DNA from: Bifidobacterium subtile
GTDB lineage: Bacteria; Actinomycetota; Actinomycetes; Actinomycetales; Bifidobacteriaceae
NCBI RefSeq assembly: GCF_000741775.1
Contig: NZ_JGZR01000002.1
Location: 1-64,000, forward strand
Direction: 5' to 3'
DNA: 64,000 bases
Shown here: piece by piece, positions 18,332-25,920 of the stretch
Layout of the letters: every line of letters begins with the position of its first letter
Numbering within the stretch: the stretch's first letter is position 1
The notes under the pieces: generated by a model
Databases searched by the model: none
Seen by the model: only the letters and a program-made list of their open reading frames with translations
Told to the model about the DNA's origin: nothing
Made by a program: the position numbers and the translations under genes

Positions 18332-18360
18332 CGATCGTTTGTGAATCCGGTTCTTATGAT

Positions 18361-19275
18361 TTACGACGTGCCTGACGTGTTTGCCTTGTCCGCGCCGCGG
18401 TGTGAGCGTGCGGGGAGTGTGGTGAGGAGGACGCCGCCGATGATGATGAGGCCGCCTGCGATTTGTGCGATGGTGATCGGTGTGCCGGTGGCGAGGGCCC
18501 CGAGGGCCGTGAACAGAGTGATGAGGTTGAGGAAGACACCAGCGCGGCCGGAGGAGACGACGCTGAGAGCGCGGTTCCACAGCACGTAGGAGCCACCGGA
18601 GGGGAAGATCGCGATGAACGCCAGCGACCACCATGCGGGGGTCGAATCCGGCAGAGCGACCCCCGCGAAGGGCGCGACGAAGGTGAGCCCGGCGACGATG
18701 AGCGCGGTTTGGATGGCGACCTGGGTGATGGGCGGTAGTCGTGGGCCTTTCCGGGCGGCAATCGTGTACGCCGTCCATACGACGATCACACCGAGCATGA
18801 GCAGATCTGCCGCGCTGAACGGCGTGGTGAGCAGGTGGGCAAGATCGCCGTGCGTGAGCACGACGAGCACGCCCAGCAGGGCCAAGGCGATGCCGACCCC
18901 ACCACGCCACCCAACCCGCTCATGGAGCACGATGAGGGCAGTCAGAGCGATGAGCGCCGGGTTGGCCGCATTGATCAGCGAGGCGGCGAACGCGCTTGAC
19001 GTGCGCAGCGCCGCGTAGAGCAGGAAGTTGTAGGCGAACAGACCGAGCAGTCCCTGCATGAGCAGGAACCGCCAGTGGTGCAGCACGGCCATCCAGTCGG
19101 GATGCTCGACGACCTTGGCGATCGCGACGAGTGGAACCAATGCGATCGTCCAACGCAGGAATACGATGCTGAACGGGCTCATGCCAGCGACCGCGACTTT
19201 ACCGAACACGTAATTGCCGGCCCAGAACAAGGCCGCCGCAATCAGTGCCAGGTAGGCGCGTGCATGCGCATTCAT
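18361..19275 (-). CDS. DMT-superfamily exporter (EamA family)
   Basis: 304 aa with ten predicted hydrophobic helices arranged as two EamA repeats. The first repeat has ALFWAGNYVFGKVAVAGMSPFSIVFLRW and LINAANPALIALTALIVLHERVGWRGGVGI; the second has PAWWSLAFIAIFPSGGSYVLWNRAL and VFLNLITLFTALGALATGTPIT. Members export amino acids or other metabolites and drugs; the substrate here cannot be deduced. The start overlaps the stop of the MerR gene (ATGA), so expression is tied to that regulator. High third-position G+C; probably acquired with the island but intact. Confidence 0.88.
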   Translation of the reverse strand: MNAHARAYLALIAAALFWAGNYVFGKVAVAGMSPFSIVFLRWTIALVPLVAIAKVVEHPDWMAVLHHWRFLLMQGLLGLFAYNFLLYAALRTSSAFAASLINAANPALIALTALIVLHERVGWRGGVGIALALLGVLVVLTHGDLAHLLTTPFSAADLLMLGVIVVWTAYTIAARKGPRLPPITQVAIQTALIVAGLTFVAPFAGVALPDSTPAWWSLAFIAIFPSGGSYVLWNRALSVVSSGRAGVFLNLITLFTALGALATGTPITIAQIAGGLIIIGGVLLTTLPARSHRGADKANTSGTS

Positions 19276-19703
19276 TGTTCGCTGCCTGTCAGACGGTCGT
19301 ACTTGGCGATCTTGCCCTCGACCGCGGTGATGGACGCATCGAGCTGTTTGCGGCGTCGAATCAGCTCGTCACGGTAGTCGGCAAGCAAGGCACGTCGACC
19401 CTGACGGCCCAGCCGACCTTGTTCGCGCAGCTTGTTGAACTGGAGAATCGTAGGGATCGGCACTCCCGCTTCACGCAGCCAGCGGGTGCAGGAGATCCGT
19501 TCCACGTCGAGGTCGCTATAGCGGCGGGCCCCACCCGATGTGCGACCGGCCGGGATGACCGCGCCAACATGCTCGTAGTAGCGCAGCGTGTCCGCTGGCA
19601 CGCCCGTGCGCGCCGCCACTTGCCCAATCGACCAGCGAGGCTCCAACCAGGCGGGCGGCACCCCGTCAATCTCGCCCAACATACGCGTCGTGACAACCTT
19701 CAT
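19272..19703 (-). CDS. MerR-family transcriptional regulator
   Basis: 143 aa from ATG 19703. The N-terminal winged helix reads WSIGQVAARTGVPADTLRYYEHVGAVIPAGRTSGGARRYSDLDVERI, then a long coiled-coil dimer helix near the C-terminus (LIRRRKQLDASITAVEGKIAKYDRL). No conserved metal-binding cysteines are present, so it likely senses an organic ligand or redox-inert inducer. An upstream in-frame ATG at 19715 lies inside the predicted -10 box and cannot be the start; 19703 falls at the predicted +1, implying a leaderless mRNA. It overlaps and probably controls the EamA exporter gene. Confidence 0.9.
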   Translation of the reverse strand: MKVVTTRMLGEIDGVPPAWLEPRWSIGQVAARTGVPADTLRYYEHVGAVIPAGRTSGGARRYSDLDVERISCTRWLREAGVPIPTILQFNKLREQGRLGRQGRRALLADYRDELIRRRKQLDASITAVEGKIAKYDRLTGSEQ

Positions 19704-19710
19704 ACCATCG

Positions 19711-19741
19711 AACATAGAACTTGAAGTCAACTTCAAGTCAA
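19711..19741 (-). promoter_or_regulatory. MerR-type promoter with 19-bp spacer and palindromic operator
   Basis: On the minus strand, TTGACT (-35) and TATGTT (-10, complement of 19711-19716) are separated by 19 bp. Within the spacer lies the 20-bp palindrome ACTTGAAGTCAACTTCAAGT (19719-19738). The overlong spacer with a dyad between the boxes is the hallmark of promoters activated by MerR proteins through DNA untwisting. Confidence 0.8.
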
Positions 19742-19841
19742 GAAACCGCGTGTCGACACCACCCCGGCCGGTCCGGAGCCGATCGTCACCGGACCCATCA
19801 GCGATGACGATCGAAGGACAGCTCCGGATCGTCGTCATCGG

Positions 19842-20326
19842 GGGCGTGGGCCGGCGACGAGCCTCTTAGCAGGATGGCCACCGTCCCTGCTCCGCGGCAG
19901 GTTGCGGGCGGCGACCGGCGGATTTTGCTGTCGTCGGCTCCTGGCAGCGCTCACGGAACTGTGTCTGCCGGGCGCGGTCCTGGCAGGTGATCGAGCAGTA
20001 GTGCCGGCCGCCGCAATCAGCCTCTCGTCGTCGGCGGCGCCTGGTCCTCGCGCCACTCTGCCCTTCATCCTCATCGCCCTGCCATGGACCGTGCGCAAAT
20101 CCACGCAGCCCGGATTCGACTGGACCGGACTCGCGCTCGGCAGCCTCACCCTCGACCACGTCTCCTCACGGCTGGCCACCATGTTCCGGGACCAGGACTT
20201 TACCAGACTACCCATCGCCTTCGCCGGTCAACTCTTCATCCTCGAATCATTCAGCACGCTCGCCGCCTCCTTCTCATTCCTCGACCCCGACGGCTACACC
20301 GTGACCATGCACGACAAAGCCTGACC
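19842..20326 (+). pseudogene. Remnant DNA with a possible VOC/glyoxalase-like C-terminal tail
   Basis: No intact gene is convincing in 19704-20502. The plus frame ending at 20324 has a C-biased stretch GFDWTGLALGSLTLDHVSSR then LATMFRDQDFTRLPIAFAG and a final FSFLDPDGYTVTMHDKA. DPDGYxVxMHD resembles the last strand of vicinal-oxygen-chelate proteins. Its upstream half looks frameshifted and has no start that I trust. On the opposite strand a short CGGRHYCSITCQDRARQ reads like a broken zinc-ribbon. I cannot identify either with confidence. Confidence 0.3.
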
Positions 20327-20502
20327 CGACCCACCGTCCTCCTAGCTCTTGCCAGCTGTCCTCATCGACAGCGCTGACAACGACGAACTCGTTCCCGGAG
20401 CCTCCTGCAAGACGCAACAGACTGAGCCGCGCGCACAGCAGTCTGGGCATCATCAGCCTCTCGAAGACCAATCCTGCGGGGCGCGGTGCGTACCTTCCGG
20501 GC

Positions 20503-20760
20503 ATGAAGACTTCCACTGACTCCCGTTCTCGAGTCCACCTCTACGCGCTCATCGCCGCATCCCTCGCCCTCATGCTGCTGGCCGGGGTCGGCATCTACGG
20601 CCTGCCCGCCGGCCCCACGCCACCCGCCGCGCGCTCATCGGCAGCCACACCGCCCAGTACCGCGCCGACCGCACACGCCAACCCGTCGCCGACGGTGGCG
20701 AAGCCGTCGGCCGTGAAGGGATCGCGCAACCCAGACGTGTTCACCTGGGATACGACTGGG
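20503..20760 (+). pseudogene. N-terminal fragment of a secreted/membrane-anchored protein, cut by IS30 DNA
   Basis: 86 residues of a protein starting MKTSTDSRSRVHLYALIAAS with one hydrophobic helix (about 12-33), then a Pro/Ala/Thr/Ser-rich linker, and finally GSRNPDVFTWDTTG, where the gene is interrupted at 20760. The layout resembles single-pass proteins of integrative and conjugative elements, but the fragment is too short for assignment. The frame runs on into IS30 sequence, confirming insertion or deletion at this point. Confidence 0.6.
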
Positions 20761-21205
20761 CGAGTTTTAGTGATTGTTGTAACGCTTGTTCTTTCGAGAG
20801 GGGGGACGGATGTCGCATTTTACGAGTACCGGGGGATTATCTATCCCAGGAGGGGCCTGATGTGCGCGGCGAAACGCGCTCGCTATATCGAAGTGTTGAA
20901 CCAGGGGTTGAACTTCACCCAGGCGGCCAGCGCGGCCGGAGTATCCAAGCACACCGGCAAGGTATGGCGCAACGGGCGCACCAGGAGCACGGGAAGGAAC
21001 GAGCACGCGTCGGTAGACTGGTATCGTAAGCCCAGACCCATCAGCTCGCGGTATCTGAGCCAGGTCGAACGCATCACGATGGCCAGTCGATCCGCGCGCC
21101 GGCCAGTCGATCCGCCCGATCGCCCGGCGTCTGGGTCGAAGCCCGTCGAGCATCAGCCGCGAGATCCGGCGCAACACGAATCCCGCCAACGGCAGCTACG
21201 AGCGG
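20761..21205 (+). mobile_element. IS30-family element, truncated and frameshifted
   Basis: It begins with the terminal sequence CGAGTTTTAGTGATTGTTGT at 20761. The transposase open frame starts near 20863 with KRARYIEVLNQGLNFTQAAS then AAGVSKHTGKVWRNGR (first helix-turn-helix) and continues to SSRYLSQVERI. A near-tandem duplication of GGCCAGTCGATCCGC at about 21082-21111 is followed by a frame change, after which IARRLGRSPSSISREIRRNT (the IS30 second helix-turn-helix) is readable. The catalytic DDE domain is missing. The fragment stops at 21205 where a second, directly repeated IS30-type end begins. Confidence 0.8.
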
Positions 21206-21557
21206 CGAGTTTTAGTGATCGTTGCAATTCCTGTTCTCCGTTGCCGCCGTGCTGCTCATCAATCCAGTTCTCGGAGCATGCGCCTTAGTTCTATGCGTTC
21301 CCATGGCACTGGCACCCATCGTGGCGAAGCGACCTGTAGATCTCGCGCGCCATGGCACAGCCGTGGCCATGGATATTCTGCATTACGGCGTATGGATTAT
21401 CGGAGGATTGCTCATCATGCATGGCCGCATCACTCCTCAAGTGCTGAGCATGGTTGATACCGTCATCATCGTCGCAAACCAAGAAATCATGGACATCGGC
21501 TCTCCTGAGCAGGTTCATGCCTCAATCGAGAAACTCAATTTGATTATCGAACACTAG
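21206..21557 (+). pseudogene. ABC exporter remnant (fused membrane and ATPase protein) with large internal deletion
   Basis: Begins with an IS30-type end CGAGTTTTAGTGATCGTTGC (21206-21225), then FSVAAVLLINPVLGACALVL and more membrane sequence (MDILHYGVWIIGGLLIMHGR, ITPQVLSMVDTV) from the permease half of an exporter. It jumps straight to IIVANQEIMDIGSPEQVHASIEKLN and the stop at 21557; QEIMDIGSPEQV is typical of the far C-terminus of such ATPases (xIxExGxHxEL region). The Walker motifs and signature are absent, so it cannot be functional. Confidence 0.65.
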
Positions 21558-21897
21558 CCAAAGCAGCAACGGAAAAGATGGATGCTTGATCGGACTGCTT
21601 CCAGAGGCGAAGGCCCTTGTTCGGGGGCATATAGACGGGTCTCGCCGCCGCACACGCACAGACTTCAGGCGTTCCTGAACCGCACGGCGAAGAAGGGCCT
21701 GCACCGGCAGGTGCAGGTTCTTGCAGCAAACCCACGATCACTCGCCGGATCAAGGGCACATGCGACAGCAGACGCGACGGCAACGCCTTCCGGTCAGGCC
21801 TGCAAGTTTCGACCGGTCCGGGGAACGCCAGCACGGGGTCTGCGACACCGTAGCCGCGAAAGCGAATAGATAATGATGCCGGAATTGCATAGCAAGA
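21558..21897. other. Unassigned DNA at the right edge of the accessory region
   Basis: About 340 bp with overlapping open frames on both strands but no recognisable domain or convincing start and ribosome site. Composition is GC-rich like a decayed coding region. It ends at the operators of the TetR gene. Confidence 0.4.
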
Positions 21898-21951
21898 TTG
21901 ACACCATGTCAACGAGGGCGTATGGTGATTTCGCAGTTGACATCGTGTCAA
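21898..21951 (+). promoter_or_regulatory. TetR-gene promoter with two copies of a TTGACA-N3-TGTCAA operator
   Basis: TTGACACCATGTCAA (21898-21912) and TTGACATCGTGTCAA (21937-21951) share both half-sites. The first doubles as a consensus -35 (TTGACA, 21898-21903), followed after 17 bp by TATGGT (21921-21926) as -10. The second sits at or just past the expected start site. Centres are 39 bp apart, close to four helical turns. This layout indicates tight self-repression of the tetR-ABC operon. Confidence 0.8.
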
Positions 21952-21994
21952 CAGCTGTGGGTTGTCGTAGCGCTATCGCAGAGGGAGGGGGCTC

Positions 21995-22705
21995 ATGCCT
22001 ACGCAGACGTTCTTTGGTCTCGGCGCGGCTAAGCGCGAGCGCATCGAACAGGCGCTGCTGCATGAATTCTCATCCCATCCGCTATGTGAGGCGCAGGTGG
22101 CCAGGATCGTGCGTGACGCCGGCATTGCGCGCGGCGCCTTCTATGTTTACTTCGATGATTTGGACGACGCCTATCGGTGTGCGCTTGCCATCGCGTTGCG
22201 CGATATTCACGGCGGACTGATTGATGCTTTGCAGGACAGTCCCGACGATACTCTTGACGTCTTTTATCGGTACACCTCGGCAGTGGTGCATCAAATGACT
22301 TCCTCGCCTTATGCTGATCTGCTTCGGCTGCACTGGCAGATCAATGAGGACCAGCTCCAGGGCCACGATGAGGCTGCCGGCCTCAGGGGAAAAATGGGGG
22401 AGGGGCGGAGCGAAGTGGAACGGTTTTTCGGCGACCACCCGCTTATCATCGCTGGCCAACCGCTGCGCGACAGCGATGCGAACTGCGTCGCAGTCCGCAT
22501 GCTCACGCAGGCCAGCCATTGCTGCGTGCGCGATGTACTTGCAGGCAAAACAGTCGGGAACGTCATGGCTGACTTCGCCATGCTGCTTCAAATCATGCGG
22601 GACGGGTTGCGATGCCGTGCCGGGAACTGCGCAGAGAGTCCTGTTGTCGAAAACGCTAATACGAAGGAGGCGACGGACTCATGTTCCTCGCACTTAAGGA
22701 AATGA
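21995..22705 (+). CDS. TetR-family transcriptional regulator
   Basis: 236 aa. The N-terminal helix-turn-helix reads AKRERIEQALLHEFSSHPLC then EAQVARIVRDAGIARGAFYVYFDDLDDAYRCA, the standard TetR fold with the GAFYVYF recognition-helix end. The rest is the helical ligand domain with several cysteines and no recognisable subfamily. Its final 25 bases overlap the permease gene, so the three genes form one transcript. The twin operators directly upstream argue for autoregulation, with the ABC exporter as the regulated function. Confidence 0.9.
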   Translation: MPTQTFFGLGAAKRERIEQALLHEFSSHPLCEAQVARIVRDAGIARGAFYVYFDDLDDAYRCALAIALRDIHGGLIDALQDSPDDTLDVFYRYTSAVVHQMTSSPYADLLRLHWQINEDQLQGHDEAAGLRGKMGEGRSEVERFFGDHPLIIAGQPLRDSDANCVAVRMLTQASHCCVRDVLAGKTVGNVMADFAMLLQIMRDGLRCRAGNCAESPVVENANTKEATDSCSSHLRK

Positions 22706-23781
22706 AGCACAGTAAGCTGCGTTTCTCGCTTATCATCGTTATGATCGTGCTCATCAGCTACCTCATTTTCGTGCTCACCGCACTGGCGTACGGTCTGGCC
22801 GAATCAAACCGTCAGGCCATCGATTCCTGGCAGGCGCAATCCATCGCGCTCAACGCCGACGCAGACGGCGGGCTCACCCAATCCTCGCTCAGCCCCGCAC
22901 AGACATCGGCGCTTGTCTCAGAGGGATCTGCTGCACGCATCGGGCAGCTTGCCGCAACTGTCGCTAAAGACTCTGGGCAGGACAAAACAACCGTTCAGAT
23001 TCTCGGCATCCGGACTGATGAGTTCATTTACCGGCAATTGCGCATTGCTGATGGTCGCAAGGACTTCGATGAGCATAACGTAATCGCCGATTCAGGTTTG
23101 CGTAACGTCGGCTATCGATTAGGCGATACCATCACGGTCGGGTCGAGCAATGCTGAGTTCACCATCGTTGGATTCACCGACGGCGCCAAGCTGAGTGTAG
23201 CTCCCGTGATCTATATGCCCCTGGGCGCTTGGAGCCAGCTGAAATTTGGTTCCGGCTCTAATGGATTCACCGGCGCCTCGCCGGCTGAGGTGCCTGCTGC
23301 GAGTGCTGTCGTGTTCAATAACGCGCAGCATTCAACGACTCCGGATGGTGTGGAGCGCTTGACGATCGGCGATTTCATCCAGGAGCTTCCTGGCTATCGC
23401 GCGCAGAATCTCACGTTCCAATTTATGCTTGTGTTTCTGTTCATCATTACGCTGGTGATTGTCGCTGTGTTTCTTTATATCCTTACGATGCAAAAGATAC
23501 CGAATTTCGCCGTACTCAAAATGCAAGGTATCCTCACGAGATACCTCATCCGCAATACCATTGCGCAGGCATTGCTCATCACTCTCATCGGCGTGGCTAT
23601 CGGCGCGATCCTGACCGCGCTCACCGCGATATTCATTCCTCCTTCAGTGCCAATGAGTTTCAACGTCCCCTTGCTTGCGGCCGCAGGAGGGCTGCTGTTG
23701 ATTATGTCGGCGATTGGTTCGTTGGCTTCGGTACACACCATCGCTCGTATCGATCCCATCGCCATTATGGAAGGCAATTGA
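22681..23781 (+). CDS. ABC transporter permease, FtsX/MacB-like
   Basis: 366 aa. One N-terminal helix (SLIIVMIVLISYLIFVLTAL), a periplasm/exterior-facing domain of about 200 residues, then three C-terminal helices ending with the FtsX pattern (LYILTMQKIPNFAVLKMQGI, LLITLIGVAIGAILTALTAIF, and ASVHTIARIDPIAIMEGN). The ATM-Q-K and RIDP...A/I endings are typical of antimicrobial-peptide or lipoprotein export permeases. It is preceded by the TetR gene (overlap) and followed 1 bp later by the ATPase. Likely an efflux or envelope-stress pump induced when the TetR ligand is present. Confidence 0.9.
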   Translation: MFLALKEMKHSKLRFSLIIVMIVLISYLIFVLTALAYGLAESNRQAIDSWQAQSIALNADADGGLTQSSLSPAQTSALVSEGSAARIGQLAATVAKDSGQDKTTVQILGIRTDEFIYRQLRIADGRKDFDEHNVIADSGLRNVGYRLGDTITVGSSNAEFTIVGFTDGAKLSVAPVIYMPLGAWSQLKFGSGSNGFTGASPAEVPAASAVVFNNAQHSTTPDGVERLTIGDFIQELPGYRAQNLTFQFMLVFLFIITLVIVAVFLYILTMQKIPNFAVLKMQGILTRYLIRNTIAQALLITLIGVAIGAILTALTAIFIPPSVPMSFNVPLLAAAGGLLLIMSAIGSLASVHTIARIDPIAIMEGN

Positions 23782-23782
23782 T

Positions 23783-24523
23783 ATGAATACGACACTCAAG
23801 ACAGTTGCTGGATCGGCCGGGCATGGCAAAACAGCTATTGAAATGAAAGCCATCTCCAAGGTCTACGGCAGTGCCGGCAATCAGACACAGGCGCTGCAGC
23901 ACGTCGATTTCAGCGCCAGCTACGGGCAGCTCATCGCCGTTGTTGGGCCATCGGGATCTGGCAAAAGTACTTTTTTGGAGATCGCCGGCGGATTGCAGCC
24001 TCCCACTGCCGGCACCCTTGCCATCGACGGACATCCGTACCAAGGGCTTTCGGCTGGAAAGCGTGAAGAGCTGCGCCTCAATTCGATAGGGTTCGTGCTG
24101 CAGGCTTACAGCCTCGTCCCTTACCTAACTGTCGATGAGCAGTTCCAACTCGTGCGCAAAGTCAAGCGCACGCCGAATCTGGATCAGGACACCTTTGCCC
24201 GGGTGCTCAGCCGACTCGGGATCGATGCGTTGCTGAACAAATACCCTGAGTCCCTCTCCGGTGGGCAACGGCAACGTGTGGCGATCGCCCGATCGTTGTA
24301 CGCCGATCCGAAAATTGTGCTGGCCGACGAGCCAACGGCTTCACTGGATAGCCCGCGCGCCTTCGAAGTCATGGAGATCTTCCGTGATCTGGCTCACTCG
24401 CTCGACAAGACCATTGTCGTCGTCACGCACGATACGCGCCTGGAGCGCTACGTGGATGCGCTGTACTCCATCACTGATGGTGTGATGCGCCGCGAAAGCA
24501 TCTCGACGAAGACCGAAGGCTGA
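23783..24523 (+). CDS. ABC transporter ATP-binding protein, LolD/MacB-like
   Basis: 246 aa from ATG 23783. Walker A VVGPSGSGKSTFLEIAGGLQ, the Q-loop region GFVLQAYSLVPYLTVDEQ, signature SLSGGQRQRVAIARSLYADP, Walker B IVLADEPTASLDS and switch VVVTHD are all intact. It is the energising partner of the FtsX-like permease encoded just upstream. An upstream in-frame start would overlap the permease by about 70 bases; 23783 has the closer spacing and matches family length. A GC-poor spacer follows before the str operon. Confidence 0.93.
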   Translation: MNTTLKTVAGSAGHGKTAIEMKAISKVYGSAGNQTQALQHVDFSASYGQLIAVVGPSGSGKSTFLEIAGGLQPPTAGTLAIDGHPYQGLSAGKREELRLNSIGFVLQAYSLVPYLTVDEQFQLVRKVKRTPNLDQDTFARVLSRLGIDALLNKYPESLSGGQRQRVAIARSLYADPKIVLADEPTASLDSPRAFEVMEIFRDLAHSLDKTIVVVTHDTRLERYVDALYSITDGVMRRESISTKTEG

Positions 24524-25039
24524 AGTTCGCTGTTGCTGCGTTGATATTGTCGTGTTCGAGGGCTTCGTCCCTGCCGCGGCCCAGCCTAGATGCAAGACGC
24601 GTTGGCACGAAATGGCAGCAGCCCGCAACAATGCCTGTGGAATTTCGTGAGAATCGTGACGTGGTTTGGCAGCTTGCGTCGCGCAGTTCAGACGTTCGGT
24701 CCAGCTGTCGCCTACGGCGTTTTCCACATACTGGCGCATAAGTTTCTTCGTCCGCAGCTGATGTGCTGGCGTCGGATACGAGGATTTGTGTGCAGCTGTT
24801 CCTTGTGATACGATAAACGCTTGTATGTGCCAATGGCATGCCTTATGTGATAGGCGTGGGCATTGGGATATCCCGACATCCGTTTGATCGCGCGCAGCAA
24901 TGCGGCCGGCGAAAGGATGAAGGGCCATCGGGCCGGTGGACTGTGGCTATCTTTCGCGATTCGAAGTCGCTCGAGATGGGGCTGCAGCGCGGCGGCTTCA
25001 CAAGAGACGAAATACATCATCTGAATCGGAGAGAATCAG
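24524..25039 (+). other. str operon upstream region
   Basis: 516 bp with no protein gene. A promoter TTGTGT (24786-24791), 17-bp spacer and TACGAT (24809-24814) would start transcription near 24821 and give a leader of about 220 nt before rpsL. I saw no clear feedback structure for ribosomal-protein S7 in the leader, but did not fold it. Confidence 0.5.
24786..24814 (+). promoter_or_regulatory. Candidate promoter of the rpsL-rpsG-fusA-tuf cluster
   Basis: TTGTGT, 17 bp, TACGAT. This is the best sigma-70-like match I could find between the ABC gene and rpsL and lies at a distance suitable for a regulated leader. Confidence 0.5.
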
Positions 25040-25411
25040 TTGCCTACTATTGAACAACTCGTCCGCAAAGGACGCCAGGCAAAGCCGAAGAAGTCGAAGA
25101 CTTTGGCAATGAAGGGGAGCCCGCTGCGCCGCGGCGTGTGCACCCGTGTATATACGACCACGCCGAAGAAGCCGAACTCGGCTCTGCGTAAGGTCGCCCG
25201 TGTGCGCCTGAGCACCGGCATCGAAGTCACCGCTTACATCCCGGGCGAGGGCCACAACCTGCAGGAGCACTCCATCGTGCTCGTGCGCGGCGGCCGTGTC
25301 AAGGATCTGCCGGGTGTGCGCTACCACATCGTGCGTGGCGCCCTTGATACGCAGGGTGTGAAAGATCGCAAGCAGGGACGTTCCCTGTACGGTGCAAAGA
25401 AGGCGAAGTAA
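25040..25411 (+). CDS. rpsL: 30S ribosomal protein S12
   Basis: 123 aa with the invariant start [11 protein letters not shown] and the decoding-site loops [13 protein letters not shown] and [13 protein letters not shown]. The two lysines whose substitution gives streptomycin resistance (the Lys of PKKPNS and the Lys of VKDLPGVR) are the wild-type residues. The start codon is TTG at 25040, after GGAGAG at 25028-25033. It opens the str operon and is followed 5 bp later by rpsG. Confidence 0.98.
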   Translation: MPTIEQLVRKGRQAKPKKSKTLAMKGSPLRRGVCTRVYTTTPKKPNSALRKVARVRLSTGIEVTAYIPGEGHNLQEHSIVLVRGGRVKDLPGVRYHIVRGALDTQGVKDRKQGRSLYGAKKAK

Positions 25412-25416
25412 GAGAT

Positions 25417-25887
25417 ATGTCACGTAAAGGACCCGCTAAGAAGCATCAGCTGCTGCCCGATCCGATCTACGGTTCGACCGTGGTGGCTCAGCTCATCAAC
25501 AAGATTCTGCTCGACGGCAAGAAGGCCATCGCCGAGGACATCGTCTACACCGCCCTCGAACAGGTCAAGGACAAGACCGACCAGGAGCCGGTTGCCGTCT
25601 TGAAGCGTGCGCTGGACAACATCCGCCCGAGCCTTGAGGTGCGCTCCCGCCGAGTCGGCGGCGCGACCTACCAGGTCCCCGTCGAGGTCAAGCCTGTCCG
25701 CGCGAACGCTTTGTCGCTGCGTTGGCTGACTGATTTCTCCCGCAAGCGTCGCGAGAAGACCATGGCCGAGCGTCTCGCCAACGAGATCCTCGACGCCTCC
25801 AATGGCCTGGGCGCTTCGGTGAAGCGTCGCGAGGACACCCACAAGATGGCGGAAGCCAACAAGGCCTTCGCCCACTACCGCTGGTAA
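25417..25887 (+). CDS. rpsG: 30S ribosomal protein S7
   Basis: 156 aa, the usual length. [20 protein letters not shown] and the conserved [19 protein letters not shown] segment identify it; the C-terminal half ends with [15 protein letters not shown]7 nucleates assembly of the 30S head and binds 16S rRNA near the E site. Coupled to rpsL by 5 bp and followed by fusA after 33 bp. Confidence 0.98.
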   Translation: MSRKGPAKKHQLLPDPIYGSTVVAQLINKILLDGKKAIAEDIVYTALEQVKDKTDQEPVAVLKRALDNIRPSLEVRSRRVGGATYQVPVEVKPVRANALSLRWLTDFSRKRREKTMAERLANEILDASNGLGASVKRREDTHKMAEANKAFAHYRW

Positions 25888-25920
25888 TCCGTCCAAGAGC
25901 GAAAGCGTAAGGAAATACAC

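Noticed and set aside
19839..20300. A second complete gene between MerR and the IS30 fragment
   Set aside because: Frames on both strands are broken, no start is convincing, and only a short VOC-like tail is readable.
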